Source: Pseudoxanthomonas dokdonensis (GTDB lineage: Bacteria > Pseudomonadota > Gammaproteobacteria > Xanthomonadales > Xanthomonadaceae). From it: 64,000 nt of DNA. The notes beneath the pieces are model-generated. The model did no database searches. It was given only the letters and a program-made list of their open reading frames with translations, and was not told the DNA's origin. The stretch covers positions 124,001 through 188,000 of the forward strand of contig NZ_LDJL01000011.1 of assembly GCF_001431405.1 (NCBI RefSeq). Direction: 5' to 3'. The translations under genes and the position numbers were made by a program. This document shows positions 55,149-64,000 of the stretch, one piece after another; position 1 is the stretch's first letter; every line of letters starts with the position of its first letter.

Positions 55149-56087
55149 CTACTTCAGCTTGATTTCGCGCAGCCGCTGCTCCAGGTAGCCCTGCGCGGTA
55201 ATCGGCTGCGGATAGCGGTTGGGGTTGTCGGCGGTGATCGTCGAAGGCAGTACGTCGATCAGGAAATCCGGATTGGGGTGCAGGAAGAACGGCACCGAAT
55301 AGCGCGGCTGGCGCGCCTGTTCGCCCGGTGGATTGGTGACCCGGTGGGTGGTGGACGGATACACGTGATTGGTCAGCCGCTGCAGCATGTCGCCGATGTT
55401 GACCACGATGGTGTCGGCGTCGGAGGTGAACGGCACCCACTCGCCCTGCTGCGAGCGCACTTCCAGGCCAGCGGCGCTGGCGCCGACCAGCAAGGTGATC
55501 AGGTTGATGTCCTCATGGGCACCGGCGCGCACATTGGGGATGTCGTCGGCGGTGATCGGCGGGTAATGAATCGGCCGCAGGATCGAATTGCCGCTGTTGG
55601 TGACGCTGACGAAATAATCTTCCGGCAGGCCGATATGCAGCGCCAGCGCCGCCAGCACCCGCGAGCCCAGCTGGTCCAGTGCCAGGTACAGGCCATAGCC
55701 ATGTTCGCGGAAGCCCGGCACCTCATCGGGCCACAGGTTGGGCGGCATGAACTCGGCATATGGCGAATCCTGCGCAATCTCGCGACCGATATGCCAGAAC
55801 TCCTTGAGATCGAAATGCCTGGAGTCCTTGGCCGTCTCGACCCCGAACGGGGTGTAGCCGCGGGCACCGCCACCACCAGCCACGTGGTATTTGCGCTTGA
55901 CTTCGTCCGGCAGCGCAAAGAACCGCTTGAACGCGTCATAGGCCGCGTCGATGCTCTGCTGGCTGATGCCGTGGTTGCGGATGCCGGCAAATCCCCACTG
56001 CCGGTATGCAGCGCCCAGTTCGGCCACGAACGCCTCGCGGTCGCTGTCAAAACGGGTGATGTCCAGGGTGGGAATACGCGAACTCAT
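55149..56087 (-). CDS. 2-oxoglutarate/Fe(II) oxygenase, isopenicillin N synthase family
   Basis: 312 residues from ATG 56087 (MSSRIPTLDI). DIOX_N domain (about 6-110) and the double-stranded beta-helix with Fe ligands His191, Asp193 (AGAHEDINL), His248 (TTHRV) and 2-oxoglutarate-binding Arg262-x-Ser264 (RYSVPFF). Bacterial members act on unknown small molecules; a gibberellin- or ethylene-type role cannot be claimed. A lone gene between tpiA and glmM. Confidence 0.85.
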   Translation of the reverse strand: MSSRIPTLDITRFDSDREAFVAELGAAYRQWGFAGIRNHGISQQSIDAAYDAFKRFFALPDEVKRKYHVAGGGGARGYTPFGVETAKDSRHFDLKEFWHIGREIAQDSPYAEFMPPNLWPDEVPGFREHGYGLYLALDQLGSRVLAALALHIGLPEDYFVSVTNSGNSILRPIHYPPITADDIPNVRAGAHEDINLITLLVGASAAGLEVRSQQGEWVPFTSDADTIVVNIGDMLQRLTNHVYPSTTHRVTNPPGEQARQPRYSVPFFLHPNPDFLIDVLPSTITADNPNRYPQPITAQGYLEQRLREIKLK

Positions 56088-56178
56088 GCCAGCTCCATTG
56101 CAGGTGACGCAGACAGGCTGCGCCACCCAGGTTGAATGATGTATTGCTCGGGGCGCTCACGCCCTGCCTGCGCCCGGT

Positions 56179-57515
56179 TCAGGCGACGGCCCGCACCGCA
56201 TTGGCGAGGCTGTCCAGGGTGTCCTGCATCAGTGTTTCATCGTCTGCTTCCACCGTCACCCGCACCACCGGCTCGGTGCCCGATGGCCGCAGGAAAGCGC
56301 GGCCACGGCCGGCCACGGCCGTCTGCGCCTGGGCCAGAGCGGCCTGCACGCTGGCGGCTTCGACCGGACGGCTGCCAGCGGACAGGCGCACGTTGATGGT
56401 CTTCTGCGGCACTTTGCCCAGGCCTTCAAGCGCCTCGCGCAGGGACTGGCCACTGCGCTTGATCGCCTCGAGCACCTGCAACGCGGCCACGATCGCATCA
56501 CCGGTGGTGGCGCGATCCAGGCACAGCAGATGGCCGGAGGCCTCGCCACCGAGCACGCCCTGCCCTTCGACCAGCGCCTGGTGCACGTAGCGGTCGCCGA
56601 CCTTGGCCCGGACGAAGGCGATCTCGTGCTGCGCCAGCGCCCGCTCCAGTCCGTAATTGGTCATCAGGGTGCCGACCACCGCACCCTTCAGCCGGCCGCT
56701 GCGCTGCCAGGATTTGGCCAGCACGTACAACAGATCGTCGCCATCGACCGGACTGCCCTGGTCGTCCGCCATCAGCACACGATCGCCGTCACCGTCGAAG
56801 GCGATGCCCAGGTGCGCACCGGCTTCCCGGACCTTTCGCGACAGATTGTCGATGTGCATCGAACCGACGCCATCGTTGATGTTGACGCCGTTGGGCTCGG
56901 CGCCGATGGCGATGACCTCGGCACCCAGTTCGCGGAACAGCAATGGCGCGATGTGGTAGGTCGCGCCGTGGGCGCAGTCCAGCACCACTTTGAGCCCACG
57001 CAGATCGAACTTGCGGGCGACGCTGGCCTTGCAGAATTCGATGTAGCGGCCGACCACCTCGCGGCTGCGGATGGCCTTGCCGAGGCGATCCGAATCGACG
57101 GTGACGAAGTCCTGGTCCAGCGCTGCTTCGATCGCCAGCTCGGTCTCGTCGGCGAGCTTTTCGCCCTCGGCCGAGAAGAACTTGATGCCGTTGTCGTAAT
57201 GCGGGTTGTGCGAGGCACTGATGACGATGCCTGCGTCGGCGCCTAGGGTGCGGGTCAGGAATGCCACCGCCGGGGTCGGCATCGGCCCCATCAGCTGCAC
57301 GTCAGCGCCGGCGGCGACCAGCCCGGCCTCCAGCGCGGCTTCGAACATGTAGCCGGAAATGCGCGTGTCCTTGCCGATGACCACGATCGGCCGGCGTCCG
57401 CAACGCTCTCCCAGCACCCGGCCCAGCGCGTTGCCCAGGCGCATCACGAAATCGGCTGAAATCGGCGATTGGCCGACCCGGCCACGGATGCCGTCGGTAC
57501 CGAAGTAGCGCCGGC

Positions 57516-57519
<4 letters not shown>
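56179..57519 (-). CDS. glmM: Phosphoglucosamine mutase
   Basis: 446 residues. FGTDGIRG at the start, phosphoserine Ser103 in [13 protein letters not shown], metal loop DGDGDR, and sugar-binding GEASGH. Makes glucosamine-1-phosphate for peptidoglycan and LPS. Coupled to accD by an ATGA overlap. Confidence 0.97.
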
Positions 57520-58415
<896 letters not shown>

Positions 58416-58821
58416 GCGTTAGCCTACTTGTACGGACATGCCTTAACAGACAGGCCGATCAGCATACTCGACTTGACAGGGCCGATAAATGCGCCGCTCC
58501 CGGCCAGGGCGCTGCATGCCAGGGCCGGCGGTGCGATCGCCTGCCTGACAATGGACCGGGCCACCCGCCCCCGCCGGCATCTAGGGCCGAGGCTCAAGGA
58601 TTCGGGTCAGGTATTCATCGCCAGCCAGCAACGCTGGCCACGGGCTGACTGGAAACCGTAGGGCGTGAACCTGCAGGCCGCGTGGATGGCGTCCTGCCGG
58701 CCATGCTTTCACATGCCACGGGAATCCTGCTTGTGGCTGATCATGTTGCAGGCCCGCCTGGCCTGGACCCGTCCGCGGGTAAGCGATGCCCTGTCCGCAA
58801 GTGGCCGGCAGGCTCCGGCAA
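58416..58821. other. Gene-free stretch upstream of accD
   Basis: No supported gene on either strand and no clear promoter. High GC, no repeats noticed. It separates accD from the AhpD-like gene. Confidence 0.5.
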
Positions 58822-59409
58822 CTACGGCTTGCCGCCGGCGTCACCATCGGTGTAATACGGCACGTTGCCCTTGACTGCGAACATCCGTGCCCAGACATCC
58901 ATCAACAGCGTGCACATGATGATGGTTTCCACTTCCTCATCCTTGAAATACTTACGGACCTGACTGGTGGCAGCCGGCATATTTTCATAATCGACACTGG
59001 AGATGGCCGCCGCATAATCCAGCGCGGCTTTTTCCTTGTCCGAATACAACTCGCTTTGTCGATAGGCCACGATATTGTCTATCTTGTGGATATCAATACC
59101 TGCATCACGCGCAGCCTGGGTATGGAAAATCGTGCAATAGCTGCACTTGTTCTTGATCGAGGTCCATAGCCGCACCAACTGTGCAGTCTGCCGGTCAAGC
59201 GGCAACGACTCGTAGCTGAAAGAGCCGTACTTCTTGGCAATCTGGGTGGGAAGGTCGGCGTAATTGGTGACATTGCCGCTGTAAAGCGTTTGCTTGAACG
59301 CCACCCCACCAAAATCCTGATGGACAATATCCTTCTTTTCGTCGGCTGCGACGGCACCCGTACTCAACGCCGTGGCGGCGCTGAAGACCAGCCATGATCC
59401 CATTTTCAT
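58822..59409 (-). CDS. Periplasmic AhpD-like/carboxymuconolactone decarboxylase-family protein
   Basis: 195 residues. Signal peptide (about 1-21, cleavage near AVA-AD). The CMD/AhpD core has redox-type motif NKCSYCTIFHT (Cys89, Cys92, His96). AhpD-like proteins are usually cytoplasmic peroxidase partners, so export is unusual. Lower GC and different codon use than accD or trpA suggest that it was acquired. Stands alone, breaking the accD-trpA neighbourhood. Confidence 0.82.
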   Translation of the reverse strand: MKMGSWLVFSAATALSTGAVAADEKKDIVHQDFGGVAFKQTLYSGNVTNYADLPTQIAKKYGSFSYESLPLDRQTAQLVRLWTSIKNKCSYCTIFHTQAARDAGIDIHKIDNIVAYRQSELYSDKEKAALDYAAAISSVDYENMPAATSQVRKYFKDEEVETIIMCTLLMDVWARMFAVKGNVPYYTDGDAGGKP

Positions 59410-59544
59410 TATGGTTGCACTCCCTCCGTTAAGTAATAACGAGGTTAGCAGCCAGCAGAGGATGCACCAAGCAATCCAGTGATTAAGTGAGATAAGTCAC
59501 TACGAACGTTCGATGGCATGGCGCCATGGGAACTGATGCCCCGC

Positions 59545-60354
59545 TCACGTGGTGGAATCAAGCGCCTGTCGCAACGGCCGCAGGAACTCGCTGGCACTGG
59601 TACTTGCCTGGCCGGCATCGGATGCGCCAGCCAGCATGTCCACCAATGCACTGCCCACCACCACGCCGTCGGCGTCGCTGGCCATGGCACGGGCGCTGGC
59701 GGCATCGCGGATGCCGAATCCGGCCGCCACCGGCACCGGGGAAAGCTGGCGGATATGGCGCAGACGCTCGCTGGCAGCGGCCGTATCCAGTCGCTCCGAC
59801 GCGCCGGTGACCCCAGCAAAACTGACGTAGTACAGATAGCCCTGGGCCTGCTCGCACAACCGTCGCAGGCGTGATTCGCTGGTGGTCGGCGAGGCCAGCG
59901 CAATCAGTGACAACCCGTGCCGGTTGAATACCACGCGGGTCTCGTCGGCCTCCTCCGGAGGCAGGTCGACCAGCAATACGCCGTCCACCCCAGCCTGCGC
60001 GGCTTCGGCGGCGAAGGCCCCGGTGCCCTTGATCTCGACCGGATTCAGATACCCCATCAACACCACCGGGGTCGCCTGGTCACGCTGGCGGAATTCGGCG
60101 ACCGCGCGCAACACGTAGGACAAGCCCGCGCCCCGGCCCAGTGCCCGCTCGGAACTACGCTGGATGGTCGGGCCATCGGCACCGGGGTCGGAAAACGGCA
60201 CTCCGAGTTCAATGACATCGGCGCCGGCGGCGACCAATGCATGCATCACCGGTACCGTCGCTTCCAGGCTGGGATCGCCGGCGGTGATGAACGGGATCAG
60301 CGCCTTGCGGCCGCCCGCCTTCAATCGGTCAAACGTGTGCTGGAACCGGCTCAT
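59545..60354 (-). CDS. trpA: Tryptophan synthase alpha subunit
   Basis: 269 residues. Catalytic Glu49 and Asp60 in ELGVPFSDPGADGP. Cleaves indole-3-glycerol phosphate and channels indole to TrpB. ATG overlaps the stop of the DUF3144 gene. Confidence 0.97.
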   Translation of the reverse strand: MSRFQHTFDRLKAGGRKALIPFITAGDPSLEATVPVMHALVAAGADVIELGVPFSDPGADGPTIQRSSERALGRGAGLSYVLRAVAEFRQRDQATPVVLMGYLNPVEIKGTGAFAAEAAQAGVDGVLLVDLPPEEADETRVVFNRHGLSLIALASPTTSESRLRRLCEQAQGYLYYVSFAGVTGASERLDTAAASERLRHIRQLSPVPVAAGFGIRDAASARAMASDADGVVVGSALVDMLAGASDAGQASTSASEFLRPLRQALDSTT

Positions 60355-60731
60355 TCGGGCTTGTCTGCGTTCGCCGCGGCGGCCTGCGCCGCCTGCAGGG
60401 CCGCGTATTCGGCGGCCAGTTCCGATTCGCCGACCGCGATGTTGCGCTCCTGGCCGAGGCCATCGAGGTGCTCGTTGAGCATGCGCCGGTACAGCGTGGT
60501 CATGTAATCCAGGAATTCGCTGCGGGCCGCGGCGGCATCGCCTTCCACCGACAGGTACACGTGGGCATTGAAGCGTGCGGCTGCGTACAAGGCGGCAATG
60601 CTGGTGCGCTTGAGGCCATGCTGCTGCGCATGCTTGTTGGTCAGTTCCAGGTACTGGTTGACGCAGTCGAAGAATGCCGGATCCAGCGGGGTGCCGACGG
60701 TGCCTGGGGCGGGAGTGTCCTGTTGGCTCAT
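60351..60731 (-). CDS. DUF3144-type protein inside the trp operon
   Basis: 126 residues from ATG 60731. Core FFDCVNQYLELTNKHA ... IAALYAAARFNAHV matches DUF3144 proteins; the C-terminus is Ala-rich. Function unknown. It sits between trpB and trpA and is ATGA-coupled to trpA, so it is made with tryptophan synthase. Confidence 0.8.
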   Translation of the reverse strand: MSQQDTPAPGTVGTPLDPAFFDCVNQYLELTNKHAQQHGLKRTSIAALYAAARFNAHVYLSVEGDAAAARSEFLDYMTTLYRRMLNEHLDGLGQERNIAVGESELAAEYAALQAAQAAAANADKPE

Positions 60732-60749
60732 GGTGTTTTCCAAATTGGT

Positions 60750-61979
<1,230 letters not shown>

Positions 61980-62078
61980 GAGGATCGGCACTTCAGGGAT
62001 TCATCTTCAGCTTAACGCACGAATCGGACCGGGCAATATCGATGAATACTGCGCCATTCGTCAGTTAAACTCACAGGT

Positions 62079-62996
62079 ATGAGCCGTCCCCTGCCCTCCT
62101 TGAATGCCTTGCGCGCCTTCGAGGCCGCTGCCCGCCTGCAAAGTGTCAGCCTGGCGGCGGCCGAGCTGCATGTGACCCACGGTGCCATCAGCCGACAGGT
62201 CAAACTGCTGGAACAGGAACTGGGGTTGGCCTTGTTCACCCGTCACGGCCGCGGCCTGGCGCTGACCAGCGCCGGTGTCCAGCTGCGCGATGCCAGCAGC
62301 GCCGCGTTCAACCAGTTGCAGCAGGCGATTGCGGGCCTGCGACCCGCCTCAGGCAAGCGGGCGCTGGTGCTTGGCTGCCCGAGCAGTCTGCTGGCGCGCT
62401 GGTTGATCCCGCGACTTGGGCAGCTTGAGCAGGATCTGCCGGGGCTGCCCCTGCACCTGGTGGCGCTGGAGACGGATCTGAGCAGTGCCCATCAGGATCT
62501 GGATGCGGCGCTGTTTCTGGGCCAATCGCCCTATCCCGTCGGTTGGGACATCCATGAACTGGCGGTCGAAACCATTGGTCCGGTATTGGCGCCGGAACTG
62601 GCCGAGCGATTGCATCTGGACACCTCGACGCCGCAAGCACTCTGTTCGCCAGCATTGCTGCACACCACTTCGCGGCCACAGGCATGGCCGAGCTGGGCCG
62701 CCGGCAATGGCCTCGACCCAGATGACTTCAACATGGGCAACGGCTTTCCGCATCTATATCACCTGCTTGAAGCCGCCTCGGCCGGGCTCGGCATCGCCAT
62801 TGCCCCGCGACAACTGGTCCAGGACGAACTGGACAACCGACGCCTGCTGGCACCGTGGGGATTTACCGACACCGACGGCAGATGGGTCTTGGCCGCCCGC
62901 GCCGCGCATCGGGACCGGCGCATACCCGCGCTGGCCACCTGGTTGAGTGGGCAATTGCAGCAGCCATTCCGGCTAGGGCCCGATCATCCCGCGTAA
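62079..62996 (+). CDS. LysR-family regulator (TrpI-like), divergent from trpB
   Basis: 305 residues. N-terminal winged HTH (LNALRAFEAAARLQSVSLAA ... HVTHGAISRQVKLLEQELG), C-terminal effector domain. Head-to-head with trpB at 99 bp, the arrangement of TrpI in Pseudomonas, where indole-glycerol phosphate activates trpBA. The same role is inferred. A LysR T-N11-A site could not be fixed. Confidence 0.88.
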   Translation: MSRPLPSLNALRAFEAAARLQSVSLAAAELHVTHGAISRQVKLLEQELGLALFTRHGRGLALTSAGVQLRDASSAAFNQLQQAIAGLRPASGKRALVLGCPSSLLARWLIPRLGQLEQDLPGLPLHLVALETDLSSAHQDLDAALFLGQSPYPVGWDIHELAVETIGPVLAPELAERLHLDTSTPQALCSPALLHTTSRPQAWPSWAAGNGLDPDDFNMGNGFPHLYHLLEAASAGLGIAIAPRQLVQDELDNRRLLAPWGFTDTDGRWVLAARAAHRDRRIPALATWLSGQLQQPFRLGPDHPA

Positions 62997-63067
62997 AGCC
63001 GCGCGTACGCCAATGCCACGGATGGGATTGCGTTGGGCCGGGCCGCTGTGGCTCAGGAAATCCTGAA

Positions 63068-63712
63068 TCAGCCGGCTGCGACATCCGCCCGCCGCACCGC
63101 TTCGACAAAGCCGCGCATTTTTTCCGCGTCCTTGATACCCGGGGCTGATTCGATGCCGCTGGATACGTCAACGCCCCACGGGCGGGCGACGTGGATGGCA
63201 GTGGCGACATTGCCGGGCGAAAGACCGCCGGCAAGCAGGAAGGGCGTGCCGCTGCTGGCCTCGGGCATTTGTCGCCAATCGAAAACCGCACCGCTGCCGC
63301 CAGCCTCACCGGCGCCGTGGCCGTCGAACAGGAAACCGCTGGCCGAGGAAAAAACCGGCAGCAGCGCGCTGACCTCGGCGGGCTGGCGTCCGCCCATGGC
63401 GATGGCTTTCCAGTAAGGCACGTCGAACTGGCGGCAGAAGGCTTCGTCCTCGCTGCCATGGAACTGCAGCAGCTCCGGCCGCAGCTGTTCGACCATGCTC
63501 CGCACTTCATCGACGGGATTGTCCATCAGCAAGGCGACCACAGCGATTTCTTCCGGCACCAGCGCTCGCAGTGACAACGCCTGCTGCAGGGTGACGCGGC
63601 GGCGGCTGTGATGGGCGAATACCAGGCCGATGTAGTCCACCCCCAGTTCTATCGCCGAGTGCACATCCTGGGCGCGGGTCAATCCGCAGAACTTGATCCG
63701 GGTGTGGCTCAC
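63068..63712 (-). CDS. trpF: Phosphoribosylanthranilate isomerase
   Basis: 214 residues from a GTG start at 63712 that overlaps the truA stop (GTGA); GGAGG lies upstream. IKFCGLTR at the start, general acid/base Cys and Asp (GVDVSSGIE). Third step of tryptophan synthesis. Convergent with the LysR gene. Confidence 0.95.
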   Translation of the reverse strand: MSHTRIKFCGLTRAQDVHSAIELGVDYIGLVFAHHSRRRVTLQQALSLRALVPEEIAVVALLMDNPVDEVRSMVEQLRPELLQFHGSEDEAFCRQFDVPYWKAIAMGGRQPAEVSALLPVFSSASGFLFDGHGAGEAGGSGAVFDWRQMPEASSGTPFLLAGGLSPGNVATAIHVARPWGVDVSSGIESAPGIKDAEKMRGFVEAVRRADVAAG

Positions 63713-64000
63713 AGGGTGACCTCCGCCGGCAGTTTCCATTCGGCTGGATACAGTGGGCTGACGAAGACCAGTCCATCGGCCGGTGCAGTCGGGCCGGCCA
63801 GCGTCCGATCACGACCGGCCAGCAGTTCGGCCAGCCAGCTTTCCGGTTGCTCGCCCCGCCCCACCAACAACAACGACCCGACGATGTTGCGCACCATGTG
63901 ATGCAGGAAGGCATTGGCCTGGACCTCGACGATGACTTCCTCGCCATGCCGGCTGACGTTGAGATGATGCAGGTTGCGTCGCGCGTGCGGTGCCTGGCAA
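63709..64000 (-). CDS. truA: tRNA pseudouridine(38-40) synthase TruA (5' partial)
   Basis: Open from the window end; the start lies beyond 64000. The C-terminal part shows [21 protein letters not shown], typical of TruA, and the family ending. Coupled to trpF, as in many gammaproteobacteria. Confidence 0.93.
   Translation of the reverse strand, partial: CQAPHARRNLHHLNVSRHGEEVIVEVQANAFLHHMVRNIVGSLLLVGRGEQPESWLAELLAGRDRTLAGPTAPADGLVFVSPLYPAEWKLPAEVTL

Noticed and set aside
58581-58898. 105-codon minus-strand frame upstream of accD
   Set aside because: No ribosome site, no protein-like pattern, and it overlaps the AhpD-like gene end in another frame.

Overview
The window is a piece of a GC-rich gammaproteobacterial chromosome, most likely from the Lysobacteraceae/Xanthomonadaceae (Lysobacter, Luteimonas or Pseudoxanthomonas relatives). 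This is inferred from the gene orders truA-trpF / trpB-DUF3144-trpA / accD-glmM / tpiA-secG-tRNA-Leu-nuoA-N and tRNA-fMet-rimP-nusA-infB-rbfA-truB-rpsO-pnp, from the class III PHA synthase (phaE-phaC), and from a MetX-family acyltransferase of the type this group uses as serine O-succinyltransferase. The genus cannot be fixed from the sequence alone.

Layout. 1-1.8 kb: end of a cytochrome c maturation operon (ccmG partial, ccmH, ccmI). 1.9-3.7 kb: sulfur genes (MetX-family acyltransferase, cysteine dioxygenase). 3.8-6.4 kb: tRNA-Leu(CAA) followed by a lower-GC, mobile-looking island. It carries a leftward cassette of very small proteins ending in a two-TM SLATT-like membrane protein, and no integrase. 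6.4-9 kb: secreted protein, TetR regulator and small stress/membrane proteins. 9-15 kb: a polyhydroxybutyrate block (phaC, phaE with a histone-like tail, 3HB-oligomer hydrolase lipoprotein, 3HB dehydrogenase) with pssA inside it, then a LuxR-type response regulator. 15.6-15.9 kb: a non-coding element between two convergent genes with two copies of a three-DnaA-box module at an exact 167 bp period and a parS-like split palindrome between them. 16-29 kb: HAD phosphatase, a membrane-anchored radical copper oxidase with six C-x23-C repeats, NUDIX hydrolase, a PutP-type hybrid sensor kinase, a TonB-dependent receptor, a GntP permease and a Tat-exported NAD-binding protein.

28.8-38.3 kb is the conserved translation/RNA operon in the minus direction, led by tRNA-fMet with a clear promoter. 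38.3-53.2 kb is the complete 14-gene respiratory complex I operon (nuoA to nuoN). 53.6-64 kb holds tRNA-Leu(GAG), secG, tpiA, a 2-oxoglutarate-type oxygenase, accD-glmM, a periplasmic AhpD-like protein, trpB-DUF3144-trpA with a divergent LysR regulator, trpF and the partial truA.

Most of the window is ordinary chromosome. The parts that deserve attention are the duplicated DnaA-box element (15.6-15.9 kb), the small-protein/SLATT-like cassette next to tRNA-Leu (4.3-5.8 kb), the repeat domain of the copper oxidase, and the DNA-binding-like tail of PhaE.
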